From contig JAGHZQ010000037.1 in NCBI GenBank assembly GCA_017746715.1, forward strand, positions 1 to 64,000: DNA of 64,000 nucleotides, in the 5' to 3' direction. Position numbers and translations under genes: made by a program. Origin of the DNA: Cyanobacteria bacterium SBLK (lineage in GTDB: Bacteria; Cyanobacteriota; Cyanobacteriia; Cyanobacteriales; Spirulinaceae). A model generated the notes under the pieces. The model worked only from the letters and a program-made list of their open reading frames with translations, searched no databases and had not been told where the DNA came from. This document shows positions 1 to 8,889 of the stretch, one piece after another (position 1 is the stretch's first letter; each line of letters opens with the position of its first letter).

Positions 1-1
1 G

Positions 2-970
2 GAACAAGCAGAGCTATTAAAAATAAAACTCGAACGTGACGATCTGAGAGCTGAGATGGAAGAACGAATTGTTTTAGCTCAGCAAGAAGCAATTCAAGAT
101 ACAAAAAATAAGCTCAAGCAACAAATAGAAGAAAAGTTTAGCCAAAAGCTCAAAGAAAATCTGGCAGAAAAAGATATTCTCCTTCAAGAAGCACTAGAAA
201 AAGAACGTCAACTCAAAACTCAAATTGAAGAACTGAAAAATCGTGCAGATCAAGGATCGATGCAAATTCAAGGAGAAGCATTTGAAGTAGCTATTGAGAA
301 AACACTCCGGAATCTTTTCCCAAGAGATCGAATTGATGAAATTAAGACGGGAGCTTATGGTGCAGATTTAACTGAAATTGTTGTTAATAATTTTGGCACT
401 ACAACTGGAAAAATCATATATGAATCGAAAAAAGCTAAAAATTGGAAAGATGATTGGATTCAGAAACTTCATCAAGATGCTATGAATGAAAAAGCAGATA
501 TCAAAGTTCTTGTTTCTACAGTCATGCCTAAAAATATGAATAGTTTTGGACAGATTGATGATATTTTTGTATGTCGCTATCATGAACTACCAGTTGTTGC
601 GGCATTGTTACGCCGAGTATTAATTCAAGCTCACAAAGAGAAAACAGTTCAAACACACATGAAGACAGTACAGGAACAAGTTGTAGACTATATTCGTAGC
701 GATGAATTTACTTCAGCAATGACTTTACTTCAGGAAGCATATCAAGCATTTAGTGAAGACCTGCGAAAAGAGGAAAATTATATGAGAACACGATGGAAAG
801 TTCGTCGTGATTATTTAGATAAAGTTAGTAATGGATTAACTTCTATTATTGGAAGTTTGGTAGCAATCGGTGGTACTCGTTTCGATCTAGCAGGACAACT
901 AGGAGAAACCAACCCTCCTGAATTTTTACTTTCAGGAGAATCTGAAACCAAGAAAAAAACTGGAAAATAG
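2..970 (+). CDS. DUF2130 family protein, C-terminal part (5' end outside window)
   Basis: The reading frame is open from base 2 and runs into the first ATG at 56 without a stop, so the gene starts before the window. The visible part opens with about 80 residues of charged, Gln/Glu/Lys-rich coiled coil. A globular domain follows with a block reading FEVAIEKTL, then GAYGADL, then IYESKKAKNW, and later LPVVAALLR. This order (coiled coil, then a nuclease-like alpha/beta core with an E-x-K pair) is what I know of the DUF2130 family (PF09903). The family is uncharacterised; a restriction-endonuclease-like fold is plausible from the E-S-K motif but is inference. The C-terminus is Lys-rich (KKKTGK). 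The gene converges on the DHODH-like gene, with a shared hairpin between them. Confidence 0.8.
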   Translation, partial: EQAELLKIKLERDDLRAEMEERIVLAQQEAIQDTKNKLKQQIEEKFSQKLKENLAEKDILLQEALEKERQLKTQIEELKNRADQGSMQIQGEAFEVAIEKTLRNLFPRDRIDEIKTGAYGADLTEIVVNNFGTTTGKIIYESKKAKNWKDDWIQKLHQDAMNEKADIKVLVSTVMPKNMNSFGQIDDIFVCRYHELPVVAALLRRVLIQAHKEKTVQTHMKTVQEQVVDYIRSDEFTSAMTLLQEAYQAFSEDLRKEENYMRTRWKVRRDYLDKVSNGLTSIIGSLVAIGGTRFDLAGQLGETNPPEFLLSGESETKKKTGK

Positions 971-1004
971 AATAATCCGAACTAACGTTAGAATAGAAAT
1001 GATA

Positions 1005-1040
1005 AAAAGCAAGACTTTGGTGAAGCAAAGCCTTGCTTTT
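1005..1040. terminator. Bidirectional hairpin terminator between convergent genes
   Basis: A 15-base arm at 1005-1019 pairs with 1026-1040 with a single mismatch and a six-base loop. The arms end in A4 and T4 runs, so it could stop transcription from either side. It sits between the ends of the DUF2130 gene (plus) and the DHODH-like gene (minus). Confidence 0.7.
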
Positions 1041-1056
1041 CCGATATTCAATGAAA

Positions 1057-2073
1057 CTACGGCGCAAACGCGAAAGAATCCGGCTGATAGGACTGTACTC
1101 CCTTCATATACTGTACCCGTTCGAACCCACTCTCATCCTCACAATTAATCTGACTCATACTCCCCTGCATTTGCCGCACCGACTCATACTCATGTTCCTC
1201 CATCCAGTGGCACATCTCCTCCTCCATCGTTCGTAAATAAGGAATCCCGTGACGCAACAGTGCCGAACAAACCTGAGTCACCTTCGCCCCTGCCATCAAC
1301 ATCTTCAACGCATCCCGTCCTTTTTGTACCCCACTCGTCGCCGCCAAATCTGCATGAACGCGACCGTATAGAATCGCGATCCAGCGCATGGGCAAACGAG
1401 ACGCTTGAGGCGTACTTAAAAGAATATTGGGACGCACCACCAACTCATCGATATCGATATCCGGTTGATAGAAACGGTTGAACAACACCAACCCATTCAC
1501 CTCCACCGCATCAAACCGCTTGGCCATATTCGCCATATTGGTGAAAAAAGGACTCAACTTCAACGCGATCGGGATCGACACCTCCGACTTCACCGATCGC
1601 ACCACTTCCACATAGCTTTCTTCAATCTCTTCAGCCGTCACGTTCGGATCCGTGGGAATATTGTAAATGTTCAACTCCAGCGCATCCGCCCCCGCTTCCT
1701 GCATCAGCTTGGCGAAATGCGTCCATCCTCCCAAGGTAGACCCGTTGAGACTGGCAATCACGGGAATATCGACCATTTCCTTCGCTTTGCGGATATGTTC
1801 GAGATACTCCTCGGGACCGACGTGAAACGTCTCCGGTTCGGGAAAATAACTTAATGCTTCCGGGAAACTCTCGGTACCGTAACTGAGGTGATGGTGCAGT
1901 TCGTATTCTTCTTGCGTGAGTTGTTCCTCAAAAATGCTGTGCAACACCACCGCCGCCGCCCCCGAGTCCTCCATGATTTTCAGGTTATCGATATTCTCCG
2001 ATAGCGGGGCTGCTGCGGAGGGAACGAGGGGAGATTTTAACTTTAGCCCCAGATATGTTGTTGTTAAATCCAT
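1057..2073 (-). CDS. Dihydroorotate dehydrogenase-like flavoprotein
   Basis: 338 residues with the FMN-dependent TIM-barrel pattern of class 1 dihydroorotate dehydrogenases: the start TTTYLGLKLKSPLVPSAAAP, then IPVIASLNG, DALELNIYNIP, IPIALKLSPF and GLVLFNRFYQP. It lies just downstream of nifJ on the same strand; this NifJ-DHODH-like pairing recurs in cyanobacteria. The family is related to the dehydrogenase subunits of dihydropyrimidine and dihydroorotate enzymes, but the substrate of this cyanobacterial group is not settled, and the usual pyrD of pyrimidine synthesis is probably another gene. The C-terminal tail of about 60 residues is acidic and Met/Gln-rich. Start: ATG at 2073. A role in fermentative or redox metabolism with PFOR is inferred from position only. 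Confidence 0.85.
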   Translation of the reverse strand: MDLTTTYLGLKLKSPLVPSAAAPLSENIDNLKIMEDSGAAAVVLHSIFEEQLTQEEYELHHHLSYGTESFPEALSYFPEPETFHVGPEEYLEHIRKAKEMVDIPVIASLNGSTLGGWTHFAKLMQEAGADALELNIYNIPTDPNVTAEEIEESYVEVVRSVKSEVSIPIALKLSPFFTNMANMAKRFDAVEVNGLVLFNRFYQPDIDIDELVVRPNILLSTPQASRLPMRWIAILYGRVHADLAATSGVQKGRDALKMLMAGAKVTQVCSALLRHGIPYLRTMEEEMCHWMEEHEYESVRQMQGSMSQINCEDESGFERVQYMKGVQSYQPDSFAFAP

Positions 2074-2106
2074 TAGTTTTGTTGTTGGTTATTTGTTGTT
2101 GGTTTT

Positions 2107-2135
2107 CCCCCTTCCAAAGGGGGGCTAGGGGGGAT
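2107..2135. repeat. GC-rich palindromic repeat
   Basis: The gap between nifJ and the DHODH-like gene holds a C5TT..AAG5 palindrome (2107-2123) followed by a second G-run. This pattern, runs of C then G around CTTCCAAAG, is a dispersed repeat in many cyanobacterial genomes. It could attenuate read-through between the two genes. The rest of 2074-2292 shows nothing recognisable. Confidence 0.5.
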
Positions 2136-2292
2136 TTCTCAGGGGGTTATTGGTTAACGCGAACGCATTCCATTGACAGCAATTTTAGAAAGAAATTAGC
2201 AGAAAAATTGTCCTTCTTCTCGCCGATCCGCCGGGGATTGTTGTCAAAACGGAGCGTGCAGGGACATTGCCAGCAACATCCCCACGGAATGA

Positions 2293-5200
2293 TTATTCCT
2301 CCGCCTCGTCTGCCTCAACCATCTGACGAGAAGCCAAATATTGATACATTTGCCAGCGCGCATTCACATCCTCCTGTGCCTCGCTTAACAAATGTTTCGC
2401 CTCTTCCGGCTTCGTTTTCGTCAGCATCTTAAAGCGATTTTCCTCATACATCGACTCCTTAACCCCCTTCTTCGGGGCGCGAGAATCGAGTTGTAATGGA
2501 TTCTTCCCATCCTTGACCAGATCGGGATTGTAGCGATACAGCAACCAGCGACCGCTTTCAACAATATCCTTCTGATGGCTCATTCCCGTTTGCATGTTAA
2601 TTCCGTGAGCAATACAGTGAGAATAAGCCAGAATCAACGAGGGACCGTCATAGGCTTCCGCTTCCAAAAATGCTTTTAACGTATGTTCGTCCCGCGCCCC
2701 CAATGCCACGGATGCCACATAAATATTCCCGTAAGTCATGGCAATTAAACCGAGGTCTTTCTTGGCTGCGGGTTTGCCTCCTGCGGCGAACTTCGCTACC
2801 GCAGCCCGAGGGGTTGCCTTCGAGGACTGTCCTCCCGTGTTAGAATAAACCTCCGTATCCATCACTAACACATTGACATTGCGACCGCTTGCGAGGACGT
2901 GATCCAAACCGCCGTAACCGATATCGTAAGCCCAACCGTCCCCCCCGACGATCCAAACCGATTTTTTAACCAGATAATCTGCCAAACTCAATAATTGCTT
3001 GGCATCGGTATCCTCGACTCCTCGCAAAAGTTGCTTTAATGTTTCTACCCATCCCCGTTGCTCCCAAATGTCCGCCTCAGTTTTCTGAGAATTATTGAGA
3101 ATGTTAGCAGCGAGATCCTCTCCCACCGTTCCGCCAAGTTTGGCCAAAAGTTCTGCCGCAAAGGCCGCGTGTTTGTCGAGAGAGACTCGGAAACCAAAGC
3201 CAAACTCGGCATTATCTTCAAATAAAGAATTAGACCATGCGGGCCCCCGTCCGTCGGCGTTTTGGGTCCAAGGCGTGGTGGGTAAATTCCCCCCGTAAAT
3301 GGAAGAACATCCCGTCGCATTGGCAATGACCATGCGATCGCCAAATAGTTGCGTTGCCAGTTTCAAGTAAGGGGTTTCTCCGCACCCCGCACAGGCACCG
3401 GAGAACTCAAATAAGGGTTCTTGCAGTTGTTGTTGGCGAATTTGGTTCAGTTTCAGGTTCAAGCGATCGGGGTTCGGCAAATTGAGGAAATAGTCCCAGT
3501 TTTCCCGTTCTGCTTCTCGCAAAGGTAACTGTTCTTCCATATTCAATGCCTTGCGAGAGGGTTGAGACTTGTTTTTCGCCGGGCAAATATCCACGCAAAC
3601 CCCGCATCCCGTACAGTCTTCTGGGGCAACTTGAATGGTAAATTTTTGTCCCGCAAAGTCTCGCTTATCCCGCGAGTCGATCGCTTTGAATGTCGCGGGG
3701 GCGTTTTGCAACTGTCCGGGATCGTAGACTTTGCCACGTATGGTTGCGTGGGGACAAACCATGATGCACTTCCCGCATTGAACGCAGACATCGGGATCCC
3801 AAGTGGGGATAAACTGGGCGACGTTGCGTTTCTCCCATTGCGAGGTTCCTACGGGATAGGTGCCATCGCAGGGCAATGCGCTGACGGGAAGGTCATCCCC
3901 TTCTCGTACCAGCATTTTGCCTTCAATTTCCCGCACGAACTCGGGTGCATCGGGGACAATGGCAGGGAGGCGGTGTTTGGTTCCGTTTGCTTCTCCTACA
4001 TTCACCTCAAATAAATTATCAAGGGCATTGTCCACGGCGTTGAGGTTCATTTGGACGATTTTCTGCCCTTTCTTGCCGTAAGTTTTCTCGATCGCCTTTT
4101 TAATTTGCGCGATCGCTTCTTCTTTGGGCAACACTCCCGCAAGGGCAAAGAAACAAGTTTGCATGACGGTGTTGATCCGTCCTCCCATACCGCTTTCCCG
4201 TGCCACTTTATTGGCGTTAATAATGTAGAAGTTCAGTCCTTTGCGAACGATGGTTTCTTGAATTTCAAGGGGCAATTCTCCCCAAACATCCTCGACACTA
4301 TAAGGACTATTTAACAAGAAAGTTGACCCATCTGCGGCTGCTTCGAGAACGTCCAATTTTTCGAGGAAAGTCCACTGGTGACAGCCGATAAAATTCGCCT
4401 GTTTGATGAGATATGTGGAATGAATGCGATCGGGTCCGAAGCGTAAATGAGAAACCGTGACAGCACCGGATTTTTTCGAGTCGTAAACGAAGTAACCTTG
4501 GGCATAATTATCGGTTGCCGTACCGATAATTTTAATGGAGTTTTTATTTGCCCCGACGGTTCCATCGGATCCCAAACCATAGAACATGGCTCGCACGACG
4601 CGATCGGGTTCGATATCGAAGTCGGGATCGTATTCTAAGGATGTTTGGGTGACATCGTCGTTAATCCCGACGGTAAAATGATTCTTGGGAGTTTCCAACA
4701 ATAAATTATCAAAAACACTCTTCACCATTGCGGGATTAAACTCTTTAGAAGATAATCCATAGCGACCGCCGACAATCATGTTTAAATTACTCAATTTGGC
4801 TTTTAATTCTGCATTGCTGCCGAATTGAGTTTCTTGCACTGCCGTGAGAACGTCTTGATAGAGGGGTTCTCCTGCCGATCCCGGTTCTTTAGTGCGATCT
4901 AAAACCGCGATCGCCTTTACTGTCTCTGGCAAAGCGGCAATTAATTTAGCCCCAGAAAAAGGACGATACAGGCGCACCTTTAACACGCCGACTTTTTCCC
5001 CGCACGCCGTCAGATAATCGACAGTTTCGCGAACGGTTTCGCAACCGGATCCCATGAGGATAATCACTCGTTCCGCGTCTGCTGCTCCTTCATATTGAAA
5101 CAGTTGGTAGTGACGACCCGTTAACGCAGCAAATTTGTCCATTGCTTTTTCAACAATGCCCGTACAAGCCTCATAAAAAGGGTTGACGCTTTCTCGGGCT

Positions 5201-5883
5201 TGGAAGTAAACATCGGGGTTTTGAGCAGTCCCTCGCAAGACCGGGCGATCGGGGGTTAAAGCACGCGATCGGTGGGCAAAAATTAGCTCGTCATCGATGA
5301 TATCTCGCAGTATTTCATCTTCCAAAATTTCCACTTTTTGCACTTCGTGAGAAGTCCGAAACCCATCAAAAAAGTGGAGAAAAGGAACGCGAGATTCTAA
5401 TGTTGCCGCTTGAGAAATTAGTGCAAAGTCATGGGCTTCTTGTACTGATGCCGAACAAAGAAAAGCCAAACCCGTCGCCCGCGCTGCCATAACATCGCTA
5501 TGATCGCCAAAAATAGAAAGGGCTTGCGCTGCCAGCGATCGCGCTGCCACGTGAATGACGCAACTGCTTAATTCTCCCGCAATTTTGTAGAGATTGGGGA
5601 TCATTAATAATAATCCTTGAGAGGCGGTAAAAGTTGTCGTTAAAGACCCTGTTTGTAGCGCTCCGTGAACGGTTCCCGCCGCTCCTCCTTCTGCCTGCAT
5701 TTCGACGACAGAGGCGGGCGTTCCCCATAAGTTGGGACGGCCTTCCGACATCCAAGCATCCGCCCATTCTCCCATCGGCGAAGAGGGGGTAATCGGGTAG
5801 ATGGCAATGACTTCATTGAGTTTGTAGGCAACGCGAGCGACAGCTTCGTTACCATCTATGGTTGCAAAGGTGTTCTTACTCAT
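2293..5883 (-). CDS. nifJ: Pyruvate:ferredoxin (flavodoxin) oxidoreductase
   Basis: 1196 residues, the normal length for the single-chain enzyme that oxidises pyruvate and CoA to acetyl-CoA and CO2 and passes electrons to ferredoxin or flavodoxin. The N-terminus has the domain I pattern VIAIYPITPSSPMGEWADAW. Two ferredoxin-type clusters appear at about residues 700-711 (CVQCGKCIMVCP) and 755-770 (CTGCGVCVDICP). A further Cys pair in CAGCGETPY would help ligate the proximal cluster. The TPP-binding region is GGDGWAYDIGYGG near residue 980, with MDTEVYSNTGGQ after it. In cyanobacteria NifJ serves dark fermentation and mixotrophic pyruvate oxidation; nitrogen fixation is not implied, and no nif genes are nearby. 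Probably cotranscribed with the DHODH-like gene downstream. Confidence 0.97.
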   Translation of the reverse strand: MSKNTFATIDGNEAVARVAYKLNEVIAIYPITPSSPMGEWADAWMSEGRPNLWGTPASVVEMQAEGGAAGTVHGALQTGSLTTTFTASQGLLLMIPNLYKIAGELSSCVIHVAARSLAAQALSIFGDHSDVMAARATGLAFLCSASVQEAHDFALISQAATLESRVPFLHFFDGFRTSHEVQKVEILEDEILRDIIDDELIFAHRSRALTPDRPVLRGTAQNPDVYFQARESVNPFYEACTGIVEKAMDKFAALTGRHYQLFQYEGAADAERVIILMGSGCETVRETVDYLTACGEKVGVLKVRLYRPFSGAKLIAALPETVKAIAVLDRTKEPGSAGEPLYQDVLTAVQETQFGSNAELKAKLSNLNMIVGGRYGLSSKEFNPAMVKSVFDNLLLETPKNHFTVGINDDVTQTSLEYDPDFDIEPDRVVRAMFYGLGSDGTVGANKNSIKIIGTATDNYAQGYFVYDSKKSGAVTVSHLRFGPDRIHSTYLIKQANFIGCHQWTFLEKLDVLEAAADGSTFLLNSPYSVEDVWGELPLEIQETIVRKGLNFYIINANKVARESGMGGRINTVMQTCFFALAGVLPKEEAIAQIKKAIEKTYGKKGQKIVQMNLNAVDNALDNLFEVNVGEANGTKHRLPAIVPDAPEFVREIEGKMLVREGDDLPVSALPCDGTYPVGTSQWEKRNVAQFIPTWDPDVCVQCGKCIMVCPHATIRGKVYDPGQLQNAPATFKAIDSRDKRDFAGQKFTIQVAPEDCTGCGVCVDICPAKNKSQPSRKALNMEEQLPLREAERENWDYFLNLPNPDRLNLKLNQIRQQQLQEPLFEFSGACAGCGETPYLKLATQLFGDRMVIANATGCSSIYGGNLPTTPWTQNADGRGPAWSNSLFEDNAEFGFGFRVSLDKHAAFAAELLAKLGGTVGEDLAANILNNSQKTEADIWEQRGWVETLKQLLRGVEDTDAKQLLSLADYLVKKSVWIVGGDGWAYDIGYGGLDHVLASGRNVNVLVMDTEVYSNTGGQSSKATPRAAVAKFAAGGKPAAKKDLGLIAMTYGNIYVASVALGARDEHTLKAFLEAEAYDGPSLILAYSHCIAHGINMQTGMSHQKDIVESGRWLLYRYNPDLVKDGKNPLQLDSRAPKKGVKESMYEENRFKMLTKTKPEEAKHLLSEAQEDVNARWQMYQYLASRQMVEADEAEE

Positions 5884-6377
5884 AATTTGGGGTGTTGTTT
5901 AATGATGGGTGAATCGTAATGGGTCGTGCCGATCGCTTTAACTTTCCCCCTTGAATAAATCCTTAAATACAACAACATTTCTGCTGCTCGAAAATAGATG
6001 TTACTCGAATCTATTTTCTTTAAGTTGATGTTGAATTTAGATCGGACTTAAACTGTTCGTTTTTCATCTTTTATTCTCGCATTTTTTAAGGAAATTGGGA
6101 ATCATGCTTAGCGTTTTGTAACTTAGTCTTATTTTTTTAATATAATGCAATATTTTTTAGCAAAGTGCTTGCGATCGCCGGACAAAATGGAGTAGAATTA
6201 AAATAATTATTATCCTATTTTTAACAACAATTTTGTTGGTTTTCTAAGATTTTCAAGAGAATTACAAATATAAATTTTTTCTTAAATTCCCCGTGCGAGG
6301 GAAGATATCCGATCGCCCAATGTTCGGGTTTTGATGAGATAATAGTTATTCGTGAAACAAAATAAAGAGGTTCTTCT
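5884..6377. promoter_or_regulatory. Divergent AT-rich intergenic region
   Basis: 494 bases between the divergent nifJ and DUF3386 genes. It is AT-rich and should carry both promoters, but I cannot assign -35/-10 boxes with confidence. A GAGG seven bases before the ATG at 6378 is a reasonable ribosome binding site. One HIP1 site lies near 6170. No ORF or RNA was recognised. Confidence 0.4.
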
Positions 6378-7025
6378 ATGACAGTCATCGAAAAAATATC
6401 CGCACGGGATTTGTTTCGGTCGGCCTACGAAAATCGCTACACTTGGGACAATAATTTCCAGGGCTATACTGCTGATGTCAGCTACAATCGCGATGGAGAA
6501 ACATTTTCCGGTCAAGTCCGCATCAATGCCGATCTCAAAGGGGAAGTCACGGGAATAGAGGACGAAGCCGCCAAAAAAGCGATTGAAGGTCAAGTGTGGG
6601 AAATTTCCATTCATCGCATCCGTCGCGGTTTCGAACAAACTCACGGGGAAAATACCTTTTCCTATGGGGAAACCGAAGCAGACGGAAGCATCGAGATTGT
6701 AATGGGTGGAAAAGCAGAAGGCGATCGCTACAAACTTCACAATAACGAAGTCAGCATGGTTCACCGTCACATTCACGGCACTGTTGTTACGATCAACACC
6801 TTTAGCAGTCACGACACGGGAGAAGGCTATCTCTCACATCGTTACGATTCGGTTTACCACGACCCCAAAACCGGAGACCAAAAAGGTGGCGTTAACAACT
6901 TTGAGGATGAATACGAAAAAGCCGGCAATTATTTCATTTTAAATCGTCGAGCAATTCGTACAGAAGTGAAAGGAGAAACAAAAAATCAAGAATTTCGCTT
7001 TTCTAATATCCAATTATTAAAGTGA
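6378..7025 (+). CDS. DUF3386 family protein
   Basis: 215 residues, soluble, no signal peptide or membrane segment. The start SARDLFRSAYENRYTW and the later KGEVTGIEDEAAKKAI and RRGFEQTHGENTF match what I know of DUF3386 (PF11866), a cyanobacterial and plastid-lineage family of unknown function. The sequence is rich in alternating beta-strand patterns with many His and Tyr (VHRHIHGTVVTINTFSSHDTGEGYLSHRYD), which suggests a beta-sandwich or barrel. Start: ATG with GAGG seven bases upstream. It stands alone between a divergent and a convergent neighbour, so context gives no functional clue. Confidence 0.75.
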   Translation: MTVIEKISARDLFRSAYENRYTWDNNFQGYTADVSYNRDGETFSGQVRINADLKGEVTGIEDEAAKKAIEGQVWEISIHRIRRGFEQTHGENTFSYGETEADGSIEIVMGGKAEGDRYKLHNNEVSMVHRHIHGTVVTINTFSSHDTGEGYLSHRYDSVYHDPKTGDQKGGVNNFEDEYEKAGNYFILNRRAIRTEVKGETKNQEFRFSNIQLLK

Positions 7026-7092
7026 AATTCTCGCTTTGTTCGCGATCGCTGGCGCTCCCTTCTCTTATCCGAAAAGTAAGGAAACAAACCGC

Positions 7093-7116
7093 GGAACTGG
7101 CATCTTGCCAGTTTCC
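7093..7116. terminator. Hairpin between convergent genes
   Basis: AACTGGCA (7095-7102) and TGCCAGTT (7106-7113) form a perfect eight-pair stem with a three-base loop, extended by a G-T and a G-C pair. A further partial copy (AACTGGCAA) lies at 7127-7135. It separates the DUF3386 gene from murF and may be a terminator without a long T run or a short dispersed palindrome. Confidence 0.45.
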
Positions 7117-7141
7117 GAATCTTTGTAACTGGCAAATCGGG

Positions 7142-8515
7142 TTAAAAGGACGCTTCCCATTCAGTTTTAAACTGTTCGACAACGCGGTTTAAGCCGACAG
7201 AATTCGAGGCTTTAAAGAGCAAGCAATCTCCCGATCGCACCTCTTTTTTTAAAACCGCGATCGCTTCATCGTGAGTCGTCGCGCAAACCGTCGGAATGCC
7301 TCGAGAACCGATGGCGATCGCTTCAGCTTGAGAATCGTCGGTTAAAATAATGACGCGATCTAAGGCCAATTCTCGGGCAGTCTCTCCCACTTTTTGATGC
7401 AACTCTGCCGACTTTTCCCCCAATTCTTTCATTGTTCCCAAAACCGCGAGATGACGTTGAGCGGGGGTTTCTTTTAATAACCGCAATGCCGCAACCATCG
7501 ACTCAAAACCCGCATTGTAAGTCTCGTCTAACAGAGTAACATTCCCCTCGAGATCGTCGCGTTTGGCGCGACCTTTGGGCAATTCTACCGCTAATCCCGA
7601 TAAAAGAGGTTGCCAGTCCACCGCGAGCACCTTTGCTACTGCCAATGCTGCCAAATAATTCGAGGCATTGTGACTGCCTAAAAGAGGGAGGGGAAAATCT
7701 TGTCCTTCGACTCGCAAAGTTTGGCGATCGCGTATTTCTCCCCGCAAATCCCCCTTTTCCAAACCATAGGTTATCGTTTCTCCTCGCCACACTTCTGCTG
7801 CCGTTTTCATCAAAAGTTCATTATCGGCATTAAGAATGGCAATACTATCATCCGGTATCGTCGCCAATAACTCGCATTTTGCCCGCGCGATCGCTTCTCG
7901 CGACCCCAATAAACCGATATGTGCCGTCCCCACATTGGTAATGACTCTCACCGTCGGACGGGCAATTTCCGTTAATTCAGCAATTTGTCCCGCACCCCGC
8001 ATAGCCATCTCTACAACCGCATAATCATCATCCCCTGACAATTCTAAAAGAGTTTTTGGCACGCCAATTTCATTGTTGTAATTCTTCCGCGTTTTGAGAA
8101 CCTTTCCCTTTGTTGTCAATACGGCTGAAATGAGTTCTTTGGTTGTCGTTTTTCCGACAGAGCCGGTAATGCCAATGATAGGAATTTTAAATCGATCGCG
8201 CCACCAGCTCCCAATTTTCTGATACGCCTGTAACGTATCTTCAACCAAAAATTGAGGAATGGTTTCCTGGAGAGGGCGATCGGAATATCGGGAAATAATG
8301 AGCGCTTCTGCGCCTTTGTCTGCGGCTGCTTCCAAAAAATGGTGACCGTCAAAAGTTTCCCCTTGCAATGCTAAAAATGCCTCTCCGGGTTGCAGCGTGC
8401 GAGTATCCGTATTAATCCCCATTAGCCGCGACGATGGGGAAATTGTGAAAGCGGGGGAGGACAGTCCGAGAATTTCCGGTAATTGGGAAGTAGAAGCAGT
8501 AAAAGACATAGTCAA
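7142..8515 (-). CDS. murF: UDP-N-acetylmuramoyl-tripeptide--D-alanyl-D-alanine ligase
   Basis: 457 residues, the usual MurF length. This cytoplasmic ATP-dependent ligase adds D-Ala-D-Ala to the UDP-MurNAc-tripeptide, the last soluble step of peptidoglycan precursor synthesis. The N-terminal uridine-binding part includes DTRTLQPGEAFLAL. The P-loop is GITGSVGKTTTKE at about residues 116-128. The central Mur-ligase motifs YNNEIGVPKTLLEL and EMAMRGAGQIAELTEIARP follow, and the C-terminal domain has LLDETYNAGFESM and LGTMKELGEKS. All match MurF rather than MurC, D or E. Start: ATG at 8515, with MSF five bases in as an alternative. It is not in a mur/dcw cluster here, as is common in cyanobacteria. 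Confidence 0.95.
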   Translation of the reverse strand: MTMSFTASTSQLPEILGLSSPAFTISPSSRLMGINTDTRTLQPGEAFLALQGETFDGHHFLEAAADKGAEALIISRYSDRPLQETIPQFLVEDTLQAYQKIGSWWRDRFKIPIIGITGSVGKTTTKELISAVLTTKGKVLKTRKNYNNEIGVPKTLLELSGDDDYAVVEMAMRGAGQIAELTEIARPTVRVITNVGTAHIGLLGSREAIARAKCELLATIPDDSIAILNADNELLMKTAAEVWRGETITYGLEKGDLRGEIRDRQTLRVEGQDFPLPLLGSHNASNYLAALAVAKVLAVDWQPLLSGLAVELPKGRAKRDDLEGNVTLLDETYNAGFESMVAALRLLKETPAQRHLAVLGTMKELGEKSAELHQKVGETARELALDRVIILTDDSQAEAIAIGSRGIPTVCATTHDEAIAVLKKEVRSGDCLLFKASNSVGLNRVVEQFKTEWEASF

Positions 8516-8889
8516 AAATAAAATAACAACCGACCCTGCTTGTTCTCTCCCTCTCTGGGTTTCACCCCTTGGGAAGAGTAGGAGGGAGGTCTGGGTGAGG
8601 GGTCAAGCCAAGAATTCGTGCAAAACTCTAGAGGGATAAGTACGGAAATGTCAAGTCAATTCTCTTAAAGTTCTGTGAAGTTTCCGTGAATTTAACGAAA
8701 GCGCATAAAAAGCGGGCAAGGTATCATAAAACTATAGAGTAGAGACTTGAGTGGGAATCTATTTTTTTTCAGGCCAGCTCGTTCGCGCATCTATCCCTCA
8801 ATCTCAACAAAACTCCCTCGCTTATTCTCATTTGTCCCTTAGTGAAATGTCAACAGCCCTAATTTTAAAATGCTGGAGGGCTGAAACCC
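8516..8889. promoter_or_regulatory. Divergent intergenic region with GC-rich repeat
   Basis: 374 bases between divergent genes. Positions 8545-8605 hold a GC-rich block of CCCTC and GAGGG runs with imperfect internal symmetry, resembling the CCCTC-rich dispersed repeats of cyanobacteria. The rest is AT-rich and probably carries promoters for murF and for the plus-strand gene at 8890. No ORF or RNA was recognised. Confidence 0.35.

Noticed and set aside
1129..1150. GTTCGAACCC suggesting a tRNA T-loop
   Set aside because: It lies inside the DHODH-like coding region and no acceptor or anticodon arms can be folded around it.
2055..2432. Plus-strand ORF across the nifJ/DHODH gap
   Set aside because: It is antisense to the end of nifJ and partly repeat-derived, with no protein-like pattern.
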